IMG/VR virus record: IMGVR_UViG_3300037489_000065
Span: 1 to 37,247 of that record
From: a virus
DNA: 37,247 bases
Strand: one strand, 5' to 3'
Under the pieces are notes generated by a model. The model made no database searches. It was not told the origin of the DNA and saw nothing but the letters and a program-made list of their open reading frames with translations. Below are positions 1 through 8,415 of the stretch, piece after piece. Every line of letters starts with the position of its first letter. The stretch's first letter is position 1. The position numbers were made by a program, and so were the translations under genes.

Positions 1-127
1 TCTGGAAATCGGCTACACTATACGGTACCAGATGATCGATTACATTGGACATTGGAGGAAGAGGACTGATGACAAGTCAAGCACCACAAGTGCCAGATAA
101 AACCGTTTCGGAAGTAAGAAACGGTGC
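1..127. repeat. Terminal direct repeat, left copy
   Basis: These 127 bases are identical to 37121-37247 at the other end. A perfect repeat of exactly 127 bases is the typical overlap left when a circular sequence is assembled with a k-mer of 127, so it is more likely an assembly join than a physical terminal repeat. It shows the genome is complete, with a unit length of 37,120 bp. It covers the last 69 bases of the repeat-protein gene (stop at 37187-37189, equal to 67-69) and the start of the gene at 69. Confidence 0.95.
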
Positions 128-410
128 GATTTCGTTTGTCGGGAAACTCGACGAGGGGGAGCTTTTAACCGGTACACCCACTATGTCAGAAGCGACCACT
201 AGTGATTTGACATTCAGCAATGCGGCCGTTAATACCTCTATTAGAAATATTAATGGGGTTGATGTACCGGTTGGAATGGCGGTTCAGTTTAAGGTAATTG
301 GTGGAACAGTGTTAAATTCTCCCTATACCATGTCGACTGAATGCGATACGGATGCAACACCAGCCCAAACGTTGATTGGTAAGGTATTGTTAGAAATTGA
401 GGCGGATTAA
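69..410 (+). CDS. Small accessory structural protein upstream of terminase
   Basis: 113 aa. An ATG at 45 is also in frame, but the ATG at 69 overlaps the stop of the upstream gene (across the contig join) as TGATG and has GGAGGAAGAGG in front, so 69 is preferred. The protein is rich in Thr, Ser and Val, with a beta-sandwich-like pattern in the second half (around SDLTFSNAAVNT, then VGMAVQFKV, then PAQTLIGKVLLEIEAD). Such proteins lie beside head or fibre genes in many siphophages, and I recall similar short structural proteins of unknown exact role. The gene closes a block of accessory structural genes (33659 onward) and overlaps terminase small subunit by one base, so it is probably co-translated. 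The function is inferred from pattern and position. Confidence 0.6.
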   Translation: MTSQAPQVPDKTVSEVRNGAISFVGKLDEGELLTGTPTMSEATTSDLTFSNAAVNTSIRNINGVDVPVGMAVQFKVIGGTVLNSPYTMSTECDTDATPAQTLIGKVLLEIEAD

Positions 411-901
411 TGAGTAAGTCGACGTTTACGACAACGAAAGGGAATCTATTTTGTAAACGGTTGATCGAATTGGGGTCAGTCAAGGCCGCATGTGATATTC
501 CAAGTCTACCGGCCGAGATTACGATCTATAAATGGTTGGCAAAATCAATAGAAGTGGATGCACCAAAGGGATTAAAAAAGTTTTATGATCAATACGTTAA
601 TGCTCAAGAGATAAGCGCGGATCGTGAAATTGATTCATTACTTGATGATATATTTAAAAACTCAAAATCACCATTAACGGTAAAAGGTGAACCGGTGATG
701 ATTAAAGGTGAACCGGTAATGACCATCACCGCTGGATCTGTGGCATATGCACGATTGATGTATGACGCCACAACATGGCGGGCGGGTCGCCGGAATAGTA
801 AATATTTGAACAGTGTAAAGGCGGGTGATGGTATGGATGAACGGGTGCCTGATTCTCAAGAGGTACGTATCGTGGTAGAAAATGCTTCAACCAAGGGCTA
901 A
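410..901 (+). CDS. terS: Terminase small subunit (probable)
   Basis: 163 aa. This is the presumed DNA-recognition subunit of the packaging motor, which binds the packaging start site and loads the large subunit. The N-terminal third has a helix-turn-helix-like pattern (residues about 10-45, including LIELGSVKAACDIP and ITIYKWLAKS), as in phage small terminases and homeodomain-like HTH proteins. It is followed by a charged helical segment. The gene lies directly before the large subunit and overlaps it by 20 bases; its ATG overlaps the upstream stop as TAATG. A seven-residue motif (KGEPVMI) occurs twice in tandem near residues 91-105, from a 21-nt duplication. Assignment rests on position plus the HTH-like pattern. 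Confidence 0.75.
   Translation: MSKSTFTTTKGNLFCKRLIELGSVKAACDIPSLPAEITIYKWLAKSIEVDAPKGLKKFYDQYVNAQEISADREIDSLLDDIFKNSKSPLTVKGEPVMIKGEPVMTITAGSVAYARLMYDATTWRAGRRNSKYLNSVKAGDGMDERVPDSQEVRIVVENASTKG
683..724 (+). repeat. 21-nt in-frame tandem duplication inside terS
   Basis: Two copies of a 21-base unit (683-703 and 704-724) beginning AAAGGTGAACCGGT differ at three or four positions near their ends. They duplicate KGEPVM in the protein without breaking the frame. It looks like a fairly recent slippage duplication in a linker. Confidence 0.8.
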
Positions 902-2156
902 TATACCACAAGGCCGATTTCTTGAAATGCCTAATAAGTTTAGGGGATTTGTTGGAGGGTTTGGAAGTGGTAAGACTTGGGTTGGTTGCATGGGTAAAGC
1001 GCAGCATTTTCTCAAGCATCCACAGGTGACACAGGGGTATTTCGCGCCAACGTACCCACATATTAGGGATATATTTTATCCTACCATGGAGGAAGTGGCG
1101 CACAATTTTGGTTTTAAAATTAAGGTTAAAACCGGCGACAAGGAAGTGGATTATTATCGGGGTCGAAAGTATTACGGTAGAACAATTTGCAGATCATTAG
1201 ATAATCCCGAAATGATCATCGGTTTTAAGATTGGTCATGGTCTAGTCGATGAGCTCGATGTATTACCGACCGATAAAGCATTGATGGCTTGGAAAAAAAT
1301 GATTGCTCGACTCAGGTGGGTCGATAATGACAAGGTAAAAAATGGCCTGGATGTAACAACAACACCCGAAGGGTTCAGATCAGTTTATAAAATATTTGTG
1401 GAGGATGTGCTTAAAAAGCCGGAACTGGTCAGGAATTACGGATTGATTCAAGCATCGACTTATGACAATGGTAAGAATTTACCAGATGATTACATTGATT
1501 CATTGTTAGAGGCATATCCTGATGAATTAATCAATGCTTATTTACATGGAAAATTTGTTAATCTTCAAAGTGGATCGGTATACAACGCTTACAATCGTGT
1601 GACACATCGATCGAATGAAACGATCAGGGAAAAAGAACTATTGCGGATCGGAATGGATTTTAACGTTACTAATATGAGCGCGGTTGTGTATGTATTACGG
1701 GGTGATGATCAAGTATGGCATGCTGTGGATGAATTGAAAGGGGTGTATGATACACCCGCCATGATTGCCCTAATTAGGGAACGATACAGCGAACATCATA
1801 TCAGAGTATACCCGGATGCATCGGGAAAGAGTAGGAAAACAGTGAATGCAAGCACATCAGACATCGGATTATTGGAGGCGATCGGTTTTAGTGTCTATGC
1901 GAACCCATCGAATCCATTGGTGCGGGATCGAGTGATTGCCACGAATAACGCATTTTCTAAAGGGATGTTAAAAATCAATGATGATAAATGCCCTGAATAT
2001 GCGAAATGTATGGAACAATTATCCTATGATAAAAATGGGGAACCTGATAAAACATCGAATATTGACCATTTACCGGATGCGGGTACGTATCCGATTGCAT
2101 TCTCAATGCCAGTGATCAAACCAGTGGCACAAATAAAAGTTAATTTTTCAAGGTGA
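882..2156 (+). CDS. terL: Terminase large subunit
   Basis: 424 aa, a typical length. This ATP-driven DNA translocase and headful or site-specific nuclease packages DNA at the portal. The Walker A loop is GGFGSGKT (Lys31), Walker B is GLVDELD (Asp123, Glu124), and the coupling motif is TTTPEGF (residues 159-165). The C-terminal RNase H-fold nuclease shows GMDFNV (Asp259), YPDASG (Asp312) and an Asp in NIDHLPDA (Asp395/Asp399). Start 882 keeps the PQGRFLEMPNKFRGFVGG segment that normally precedes Walker A in this family. A second ATG at 927 would remove it. The start lies 20 bases inside terS. All catalytic residues appear present. Confidence 0.96.
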   Translation: MLQPRANIPQGRFLEMPNKFRGFVGGFGSGKTWVGCMGKAQHFLKHPQVTQGYFAPTYPHIRDIFYPTMEEVAHNFGFKIKVKTGDKEVDYYRGRKYYGRTICRSLDNPEMIIGFKIGHGLVDELDVLPTDKALMAWKKMIARLRWVDNDKVKNGLDVTTTPEGFRSVYKIFVEDVLKKPELVRNYGLIQASTYDNGKNLPDDYIDSLLEAYPDELINAYLHGKFVNLQSGSVYNAYNRVTHRSNETIREKELLRIGMDFNVTNMSAVVYVLRGDDQVWHAVDELKGVYDTPAMIALIRERYSEHHIRVYPDASGKSRKTVNASTSDIGLLEAIGFSVYANPSNPLVRDRVIATNNAFSKGMLKINDDKCPEYAKCMEQLSYDKNGEPDKTSNIDHLPDAGTYPIAFSMPVIKPVAQIKVNFSR

Positions 2157-2162
2157 TCTATT

Positions 2163-3548
2163 ATGCCAGCTAGTGACCAGCACCCAGAATATAGAGCTAA
2201 TATTGATCAATGGGAAACTACACGGGATTGTGTGGATGGATCAACCGCCATCAAGCAAGCCGGGACCAAATACCTACCAAAACCGAATCGTGATGATATA
2301 TCACCTGAAAACAACACTAGATATAGTGATTATCTGAAACGTGCCAATTTCGTTAATTTCACAGGTAGTACATTGGATGGCATGCTCGGAATGGTATTTC
2401 GCAACCCAATTACTGTGGATATTAATGCGACCATTGAATATTTAGAGGAAAATATTAATGGTGCGGGTATTACATTGGATCAAATGGCGCGTAGTTTGGT
2501 GGGTGATCTATTAAAAACGGGTCGGTTCGGAATGTTGGTTGATTATCCAACATCCGATCCAGGTTTGACACAGGCAGAAGTAGCAGACCTTAATTTACGC
2601 GCCAATGTCCTATCGTATGAAGCCGAATGTGTGATCAATTGGCGAACCACTACGATTGGCGGCATTACTGTCTTATCATTGGTAGTGTTAGCCGAAGATC
2701 ACGAAGTAATAAGTGCCGACGGTTTCTCAGTCGAAACTAAAACATATCATCGCGTGTTACGACTTACTAAGGGTGTTTATACTCAAGAATTACTCAATGA
2801 AAATGATGAATTGGTTGAGTTAATGACGCCACGTAAAAATAATGGTTCTATGTGGGATCGTATACCCTTTGTTTTTGTTGGTGCTGAAAATAACGATGCT
2901 AATACAGATAAAGCACCACTCTATGATATCGCTGAAATTAATATCTCACATTATCGCAACAGTGCCGATTTTGAGGAATCGAGTTTCATGGTCGGCCAAC
3001 CGACGCCGGTAATTGCTGGATTATCTCAATCATGGGCAGATACTATATTGAAAAAAGGAGTCATTCTCGGATCGCGTCGGGCTGTATTATTACCCGAAGG
3101 CGGTAGTGCGGATTTATTACAGGCTGACCCGAATCAAATGCCTAGTGCCGGTATGGATCGCAAGGAACAACAAATGATCAAGATCGGTGCCCGGATCATA
3201 CAAGATACATCGGGGGTGGAAACGGCCGAGGCTGCGAGGATTCGTTTCGCTGGTCAAAATTCTAAGCTTGGCGCTATTGTGGGTAATGTGGAATCGGCAT
3301 TCCTTCAAGTGTTCATATGGGCGATGGATTTTATGGGTGGTGAAGGTGATCCAGAAATCGAGATAAATAAGGACTTCTATGAGAAAACCGCCGATCCTCA
3401 ATTGATAATGGCTTTAATTCAAACATTGGATCGTGGTGCTATAGCCATGACCGATTTTCGCGGATCACTACGTGATGTTGGTGTGATCGATAAAGACCGT
3501 ACCGATGAGGAAATCGAAGGTGAGGCCGAACGCCAGGAGGTGATATAA
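2163..3548 (+). CDS. Portal protein (DUF4055 type)
   Basis: 461 aa. Dodecameric portal at the packaging vertex, the docking point for terminase and later the connector. The N-terminal region with FVNFTGSTLDGMLGMVFRNP and the following LVGDLLKTGRFGMLVDYP segment are characteristic of the DUF4055 portal family, as is the C-terminal ETAEAARIRFAGQ segment. Length and position right after terL fit. The start is only six bases after the terL stop, and the stop overlaps the next ATG as TAATG. The C-terminus is acidic (TDEEIEGEAE). Confidence 0.92.
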   Translation: MPASDQHPEYRANIDQWETTRDCVDGSTAIKQAGTKYLPKPNRDDISPENNTRYSDYLKRANFVNFTGSTLDGMLGMVFRNPITVDINATIEYLEENINGAGITLDQMARSLVGDLLKTGRFGMLVDYPTSDPGLTQAEVADLNLRANVLSYEAECVINWRTTTIGGITVLSLVVLAEDHEVISADGFSVETKTYHRVLRLTKGVYTQELLNENDELVELMTPRKNNGSMWDRIPFVFVGAENNDANTDKAPLYDIAEINISHYRNSADFEESSFMVGQPTPVIAGLSQSWADTILKKGVILGSRRAVLLPEGGSADLLQADPNQMPSAGMDRKEQQMIKIGARIIQDTSGVETAEAARIRFAGQNSKLGAIVGNVESAFLQVFIWAMDFMGGEGDPEIEINKDFYEKTADPQLIMALIQTLDRGAIAMTDFRGSLRDVGVIDKDRTDEEIEGEAERQEVI

Positions 3549-3769
3549 TGAGTAAAGTAACTACAACCATGGCTTTTTGGCCTGAATTAGAAAAATTACT
3601 TGACTTACCAGATGAGGTATATGAACTAACCTTGCATTGTAAAGTCGATGAACTCGTTACTTTGGAATTAAAAACATATGTAAAACCTATTCAAATTAAA
3701 GAGGGTGATATAGTAAGAGAAATAAAAAAATATTATCTTACTGAGATCGAAGACGATGCCACTACCTAA
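3548..3769 (+). CDS. Hypothetical small protein after portal
   Basis: 73 aa, not recognised. It has a beta-rich pattern (VYELTLHCKVDELVTLELKTYV) ending in an acidic tail. It starts on the portal stop (TAATG) with a GGAGGTGATA ribosome-binding site at the end of the portal gene, and its last 14 bases overlap the next small gene. Translational coupling in the head operon suggests a virion or assembly role, but nothing in the sequence gives a biochemical function. Confidence 0.7.
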   Translation: MSKVTTTMAFWPELEKLLDLPDEVYELTLHCKVDELVTLELKTYVKPIQIKEGDIVREIKKYYLTEIEDDATT

Positions 3770-3905
3770 ACCACAAAAAGGTGAACGGTTACGTTTTTTC
3801 ATGGATCGCTGTAGGAGTAATCCTATAATGAATAAAGAATATCCGAAACGCGATGTACGCGCCGGTGTTTGCCGTTCGCAATTCGATAGAAAGGATAAAT
3901 CTTGA
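3756..3905 (+). CDS. Small Cys-containing head-operon protein
   Basis: 49 aa, basic. It begins MPLPKPQKGERLRFFMDRCR, continues with NKEYPKRDVRAGVC and ends SQFDRKDKS. This resembles a short conserved phage protein type that starts MPLPKPKKGE and carries one Cys in an RC segment and a second in a CYSQW-like segment, usually found between portal and the Mu-F or protease gene, or fused to the protease. Here the second segment reads CRSQF. The stop (3903-3905) overlaps the TTG start of the next gene as TTGA, which supports both starts. The role is unknown; a scaffold or head-morphogenesis accessory is plausible. Confidence 0.75.
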   Translation: MPLPKPQKGERLRFFMDRCRSNPIMNKEYPKRDVRAGVCRSQFDRKDKS

Positions 3906-4927
3906 GTTCGACCCAATTCCTAATCGATGCCGCTACTAGGCATCAAGTGTTTTTACAACGATATGGCGCAGGGCAGTCTCAACAGGCCCGTAAGACGCTC
4001 AACCGTTTACAACGTGACATTACAACCCGACTATCATTGGAACCTACAACGTTCCAACGACAACGGTTGGAGACTGTTTTGACGGATATCATGGCTTTAT
4101 CAACGGTTGCATTTGGTGATTTATCCGATCAGGTACGCGATGGTGCTAATGATTTGGCCATTAGTGAGGCGGAATTCTCCACCGAGTTATTTAATAAAAC
4201 GAATACCGGTGATTTATTCTCATTGCCGGCCGATGCTGCATTAATAAATGCTGTACAGTCGGCACCGATGGCAGTCGGTCGGGTTGGCATTAATATTGAG
4301 GATGCACTGCGAAATTTCGGAATAAATAAATCAAAACAGATTCAACAAGTTATTAGCGATTCGGTTGTGTTGGGTGATACCACACAACAAATCGGGTCTA
4401 AGGTTAATGCCATTGTTAGTACATTGCAGCGACGCCAAGCCGACGCATTGGTCAAAACGGTAACAAATCATGCATCGGCGGTGGCCCGAGAAAGTGTCTA
4501 TCAGGAAAATTCGGAAATTCTCGACGGTTATGAATGGGTCGCAACGCTTGATAATAGAACAACTCTAATTTGTGGCAGTCGTGATGGAATTGTCTACCAG
4601 GTTGGCGCCGGTCCATTACCACCCGCGCACTGGTCCTGCAGATCGACCACAATCCCCAGGGTAAAACCACAATTTACAACGGGATCGGAATTACAGGGCG
4701 ATCGTCCGTCGGTGGGTGAGGATGGCGCCAAGCGTGTGTCGTCAAATACCAGTTATGGCGGATGGTTGAAGAAACAACCTAAAGGATTTGTGGATGAAGC
4801 ACTCGGAGAGGAAAGATCCAAGCTATTTCGATCCGGTAAATTAGCTATTGATAAATTTGTCGATCCTACCGGTATCGTATATACCCTAGAACAATTAAGA
4901 GATATGAATCCTTTTGTATTTTTATAA
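3902..4927 (+). CDS. Minor head protein, Mu F / SPP1 gp7-like
   Basis: 341 aa. A portal-associated head morphogenesis protein packaged in the capsid, sometimes ejected with the DNA. The C-terminal half carries the family signature: WVATLDNRTTLICGSRDG (about residues 210-228), followed by GPLPPAHWSCRSTTIPR with the conserved PxHWxCR core. The N-terminal half is helical. The start codon is TTG, coupled to the preceding stop by TTGA and preceded by AAAGGAT. The gene lies in the normal portal - Mu F - scaffold order. Confidence 0.9.
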   Translation: MSSTQFLIDAATRHQVFLQRYGAGQSQQARKTLNRLQRDITTRLSLEPTTFQRQRLETVLTDIMALSTVAFGDLSDQVRDGANDLAISEAEFSTELFNKTNTGDLFSLPADAALINAVQSAPMAVGRVGINIEDALRNFGINKSKQIQQVISDSVVLGDTTQQIGSKVNAIVSTLQRRQADALVKTVTNHASAVARESVYQENSEILDGYEWVATLDNRTTLICGSRDGIVYQVGAGPLPPAHWSCRSTTIPRVKPQFTTGSELQGDRPSVGEDGAKRVSSNTSYGGWLKKQPKGFVDEALGEERSKLFRSGKLAIDKFVDPTGIVYTLEQLRDMNPFVFL

Positions 4928-4928
4928 C

Positions 4929-4958
4929 GCGGATGTTCCGCAAAAACGGTCAGTGACC
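4929..4958 (+). other. Two small hairpins before the scaffold gene
   Basis: GCGGA-TGT-TCCGC (4929-4941) is followed by the palindrome GGTCAGTGACC (4948-4958), which ends directly at the scaffold ribosome-binding site AAAGGTG. On the + strand no U-run follows, so these are not a standard terminator. They could be mRNA processing or translation-control structures between minor-head and scaffold/coat genes. The role is inferred only. Confidence 0.4.
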
Positions 4959-4971
4959 AAAGGTGATTAAA

Positions 4972-5664
4972 ATGTTTAAATTCAATAATATAAAGATGGA
5001 CGAAGCGGGTAATGATGGTGGCAAAGGTGGAGCCGGTGGTGCTGGCGATGATGCGCTCAAAGCATTACAAGGGAAATTAGATACCCTACAAAAACAATTC
5101 GACGATTCGCAAGCCGATAACCAACGATTAACCGCTAAAATTGGCGAAGCTAATAAACATGCCAAGAAAGCCGAAAAGGAAGCGGCCGACAAAGCCAAAG
5201 CGAACGCGACGGCTAGTCAAGATTATGAACAACTATTCAAATCGTCAGAGGCCGAACGTGTGGCCTCGGATGAGAGGTATGATAGTTTAGTGGCTAATAC
5301 TGCCAAAAAAGAAGAAAAGATTGCAGCTTTAAAAATGGCAGGTGAATTGTCCGAGGGTGTGAACGCTGAATTATTATCGGATTATATCGCCCGTAGGTTG
5401 AAATATACCGAGGATGGTATTAAAGTATTAGATGAAACAGGTAATTTAACCGTTTCAACCCCTGATCAATTAAAGACCGAATTTTCTGGCAGTGCTAGAT
5501 TTGGGTCACTTCTCAAGGGTAATCAATCCTCTGGCGGCGGTGCCTCTGGTGGGGCTAACGGTGGTGGTACTACCGGAAAAACAATTAGTCGCGCCGATTT
5601 TGACGCACTGGACGCAACCGCCCGTATGAAACATGTTAAGGACGGGGGCAAAATAATCGATTAA
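4972..5664 (+). CDS. Scaffolding protein (probable)
   Basis: 230 aa from ATG 4972, which has AAAGGTG six bases upstream; a GTG at 4963 is possible but lies inside that Shine-Dalgarno sequence. It has the typical scaffold make-up: a Gly-rich N-terminus (GNDGGKGGAGGAGDD), a long charged coiled coil (about residues 25-115, many Lys, Glu, Ala and Gln), a Gly-rich linker (GGGASGGANGGGTTGK) and a short C-terminal helix DFDALDATARMKHVKDGG, the usual coat-binding end. It sits immediately before the coat gene. It presumably directs coat assembly and leaves the prohead. No protease was recognised, so the scaffold may exit intact. Confidence 0.85.
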   Translation: MFKFNNIKMDEAGNDGGKGGAGGAGDDALKALQGKLDTLQKQFDDSQADNQRLTAKIGEANKHAKKAEKEAADKAKANATASQDYEQLFKSSEAERVASDERYDSLVANTAKKEEKIAALKMAGELSEGVNAELLSDYIARRLKYTEDGIKVLDETGNLTVSTPDQLKTEFSGSARFGSLLKGNQSSGGGASGGANGGGTTGKTISRADFDALDATARMKHVKDGGKIID

Positions 5665-5678
5665 TAGAGGATTGAACA

Positions 5679-6833
5679 ATGGCTGAAAATACTATTACCG
5701 CGATCGTGTCCGATATTTACGAAGGGCTCGATATGGTATCCCGTGAATTAACCGGGCTCATCCCCGCCGTAACCATGGCGGCATCGGCGGAACGCGCCGC
5801 AAAAGATCAGGAAATTATTGTTGATGTGGAACCCGCCGGAGTCGTCGGGGATATCACACCGGCAATGACCGTTCCCGATCCAACCGGGCAAACCAGTGGT
5901 GGTACCCCTGTTATCATCACCAAAAGTCGTGCCGCTGAATTTGGTTTTATTGGCGATGCTCAGAAAGAGCTTAATACCGGACCAGGTTATATGAATGTCC
6001 GGGCCAATAAGATCGCCCAGGCCATTCGTGCCGTGGTCAATGAAGTCGAAACGGATCTTGCTGCGTTACAATCTACGTTCCCTGTGGGTTATGGTGTGGC
6101 CGGGACTACCCCGTTCGCAACGGCGGCCGATCTGACATCGGCATCCCACACACTGGCGCTGTTAAAAGATGCGGGCGGAAACGTCGATCCACAATACGTT
6201 ATGGATACCGCTGCCGGTGCTAACTTCATCGGTAAGCAATCCGCCGCTAATATCCAAGGATCTGACTCGATCATGCGTCAAGGCGTGTTGCTCGATACAG
6301 CGGGTATGCCATTGCGTGAATCTGGTCAAATCGCTCAATCGGTAGTAGCTGGTACAGGTGCAAGTGGTACCACTGATACCGCCGGCTATGCTATTGGTGA
6401 TACTGTCATTACACTGGCATCGGCTGGTACTGGTACGATCCTTGTCGGTGATTTGCTTGTGTTTGCTGGCGATACCACTAAATACATGGTTGCATCGGGC
6501 GATGCTGATATATCCGGTGGTGGTACTATTACGCTGGTTTCCCCTGGATTACGCCAAGCTATCCCGGCGGCTGCTACGGCCATCACTTTGTCGGCGGCAA
6601 GCACTCGAAATATGTGTTTTGCACGTTCTGCAATAGTCCTTGCGGCTCGCGCCCCAGCGCGTCCGACCGAGGGTGATTTGGCCGATGATGTGATGATTAT
6701 CACCGATCCACGTAGCGGTTTGAGCCTTGAGTTTGCCTTGTACAAGGGTTATCGCAAGGTACGTTATGAGGTTGGTCTGGCTTGGGGTGTCAAGAATATC
6801 AAGCCGGAACATACCGCCATTTCACTTGGTTAA
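5679..6833 (+). CDS. Major capsid protein, P22 coat-like
   Basis: 384 aa. HK97-fold shell protein of the P22 gp5 type. It has an N-terminal arm and helix (residues 1-30), an EFGFIGDAQKEL segment near 87-98, and the end segment SLEFALYKGYRKVRYEVGLAWGVKNIKPE, a pattern I associate with this family. Residues about 220-306 form an inserted beta-rich, Gly/Thr-rich domain that matches the place of the P22 insertion domain. It follows the scaffold by 14 bases with GAGG before the ATG. Codons look even and GC-richer than in neighbouring genes, as expected for a highly expressed protein. Confidence 0.93.
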   Translation: MAENTITAIVSDIYEGLDMVSRELTGLIPAVTMAASAERAAKDQEIIVDVEPAGVVGDITPAMTVPDPTGQTSGGTPVIITKSRAAEFGFIGDAQKELNTGPGYMNVRANKIAQAIRAVVNEVETDLAALQSTFPVGYGVAGTTPFATAADLTSASHTLALLKDAGGNVDPQYVMDTAAGANFIGKQSAANIQGSDSIMRQGVLLDTAGMPLRESGQIAQSVVAGTGASGTTDTAGYAIGDTVITLASAGTGTILVGDLLVFAGDTTKYMVASGDADISGGGTITLVSPGLRQAIPAAATAITLSAASTRNMCFARSAIVLAARAPARPTEGDLADDVMIITDPRSGLSLEFALYKGYRKVRYEVGLAWGVKNIKPEHTAISLG

Positions 6834-6851
6834 TTAGTAGTGTTCTACGGT

Positions 6852-6879
6852 TGCCCATTCGGTTTATGGCGAATGGGCA
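6852..6879 (+). terminator. Hairpin after coat gene (partial terminator or processing site)
   Basis: A perfect 10-bp stem TGCCCATTCG / CGAATGGGCA (6852-6861 with 6870-6879) encloses an 8-nt loop, 19 bases after the coat stop. There is no real U-run afterwards (TCCTTGG), so full intrinsic termination is doubtful. A hairpin here would lower transcription of the connector genes relative to coat, or protect the coat mRNA 3' end. Confidence 0.6.
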
Positions 6880-6910
6880 TCCTTGGAAACACTAACCAGG
6901 GGACCACAAT

Positions 6911-7144
6911 ATGGCTTATGTAAAAACTGTGACGGTAGTTCGTAACAACCATCCAGATGGTAAAGTCACTATTAACGAATCAGATATGACCGCTGATGAT
7001 GTGTTATTCGGCGAGAATGAAGCACCAAAGGAAGGTTCAAAAGCATGGATTATTGAGCAATTGAAATTGCTTGATGTTGTATACCCTACAAATGGTAGCA
7101 AAGCAGAATTGGCCGAATATCTCGACGATGCATTGGGTGTGTAA
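6911..7144 (+). CDS. Small head-operon protein with HeH/LEM-like tail
   Basis: 77 aa. The C-terminal 38 residues (KAWIIEQLKLLDVVYPTNGSKAELAEYLDDAL) match the short SAP/HeH-like pattern helix - short loop - GSKAELAEYL helix that ends many phage head-region proteins. The N-terminus is beta-like (KTVTVVRNNHPDGKVTI). It lies between coat and the first connector protein. A head decoration or adaptor role is possible; no function can be assigned firmly. Confidence 0.7.
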   Translation: MAYVKTVTVVRNNHPDGKVTINESDMTADDVLFGENEAPKEGSKAWIIEQLKLLDVVYPTNGSKAELAEYLDDALGV

Positions 7145-7146
7145 TC

Positions 7147-7632
7147 ATGGCAACCATTGTCGTCGAAACAGGATCAGGATCGGCCACCGCAAATAGCTAC
7201 ATTTCCGAGCCTGATTTTCTTACCTATGCCACCGACCGGGACGTAACTATCACTGGTACCGAGGCTGTATTACTCATACAGGCGATGGATTACATCGAGC
7301 AGCAACCATTCAAAGGTGTTAAGGGAAGCGACGAGCAAGCCCTGCAATGGCCACGGTGGGGTGTTTTGATCGATGGTTACTATGTTGATACCGATGAAAT
7401 CCCCGTATTATTACAAGATGCCTTGTGTGAGGTAGCGATCGGTATCGATGGTGGCACCAACCCACTCGCTGATGAAGCAAGAGCCACCAAATCGGAAAAG
7501 GTGGGAGAAATTGCCGTTACCTATATGGATGGTGCCCGGAATTCCACATATTTAAAGGCCGCTGAAACCAAACTACAGAAATTATTAAAAGCAGGATCCG
7601 GCGGTATTAGCGCGGTGGCGATTCGTGGCTGA
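7147..7632 (+). CDS. Head-tail connector, DnaT-like family
   Basis: 161 aa. It matches the family annotated as putative DnaT-like single-strand binding protein, which in phages occupies the head-tail adaptor position (HK97 gp6 / SPP1 gp15-like helical adaptor). Visible hallmarks are the SGSATANSYISEPDFLTYA start, QAMDYIEQQPFKG, the LQWPRWGV segment, IPVLLQDALCEVAIGID, and a C-terminal helix. It probably binds under the portal ring. The gene begins two bases after the upstream stop and overlaps the next by eight bases. Confidence 0.82.
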   Translation: MATIVVETGSGSATANSYISEPDFLTYATDRDVTITGTEAVLLIQAMDYIEQQPFKGVKGSDEQALQWPRWGVLIDGYYVDTDEIPVLLQDALCEVAIGIDGGTNPLADEARATKSEKVGEIAVTYMDGARNSTYLKAAETKLQKLLKAGSGGISAVAIRG

Positions 7633-8002
7633 TTTCTATACCAGTTTATCGGTGACGGCGGTGTCATTGATTGCTGATAAAGGGAAGGACATTACGATAT
7701 CAAGGGATACTGGTCAGTTATTCGACCCGGTCACAGGTAAATATGGCGCCGGTACTACTGAAACGCAAACGGTTAAGGCTGCAGTATTACCGGCATCATC
7801 GAACGATATTAGATATAAACGCGATGAGTTAACCTTTGAAAAACTTAATAAATTACTTATGGCCGGTGCGGCTTTGACGTTCGATCCGGAACCCGGTCAA
7901 ACTGTGGTTATTGGCACCGATATCTGGTTCACAATTGAGGCCACGCCAACCAATCCAAATGATGGAACGCCGTTAATTTGGGAGGTATTCATAAAAATAT
8001 GA
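7625..8002 (+). CDS. Head closure (stopper-like) protein
   Basis: 125 aa starting with GTG at 7625, inside the end of the adaptor gene. The predicted beta-barrel composition (ITISRDTGQLFDPVTGKY, QTVKAAVLPASS, ALTFDPEPGQTVVIGTDIWFTIEATP) and position between adaptor and gp10-like protein fit the head-closure protein (HK97 gp7-like, SPP1 gp16-like), which plugs the portal channel and joins to the tail. The stop overlaps the next start as ATGA. Assignment rests on position and pattern. Confidence 0.72.
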   Translation: MADFYTSLSVTAVSLIADKGKDITISRDTGQLFDPVTGKYGAGTTETQTVKAAVLPASSNDIRYKRDELTFEKLNKLLMAGAALTFDPEPGQTVVIGTDIWFTIEATPTNPNDGTPLIWEVFIKI

Positions 8003-8415
8003 GCTTTTCGGATGATATTAAACGATTCAAAAAGAAAGCCGAAAAGGCGGCGACACTTATGTTACGTGGTACCGCCTTGGATATGTTTGGGCGGATTGTC
8101 AAACGGACTCCGGTCGGTAATCCTAGCTTGTGGAAGGGTCCGGCACCGGCTGGATATACAGGCGGGGCATTGCGATCCAATTGGCAGATAGGGATCAATT
8201 CACCAAAAGGTGGCATTCTACCTATAGAAAAAGATGTCACAAGAAAAACAATAAAATTAAATACGGTCAAATTAAAGGATGCTATATTCATCACTAACAA
8301 TCTACCCTATGCTAACGCCGTGGAATTTGGATCGAGTAGTCAGGCACCGGCGGGAATGTTGAGGGTAACGGTTGCCGAATTTAAAAAGATCGTTAATAAG
8401 AATGCAAAAAAATGA
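7999..8415 (+). CDS. HK97 gp10-like tail completion protein
   Basis: 138 aa from ATG 7999, which makes an ATGA overlap with the previous stop and has GGAGG at 7981-7985; an upstream TTG at 7978 is less likely. The family signature is visible: TALDMFGRIVKRTPVGNP, GGALRSNWQIG, then ITNNLPYANAVEFGSS with the conserved NxxPYAxxxExG core. These proteins act in head-tail joining or tail completion. Overlap by four bases with the tail terminator gene continues the coupled neck series. Confidence 0.87.
   Translation: MSFSDDIKRFKKKAEKAATLMLRGTALDMFGRIVKRTPVGNPSLWKGPAPAGYTGGALRSNWQIGINSPKGGILPIEKDVTRKTIKLNTVKLKDAIFITNNLPYANAVEFGSSSQAPAGMLRVTVAEFKKIVNKNAKK

Noticed and set aside
7978-8415. 145-aa version of the gp10-like protein from TTG 7978
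   Set aside because: The ATG at 7999 gives an ATGA overlap with the previous stop and follows GGAGG.
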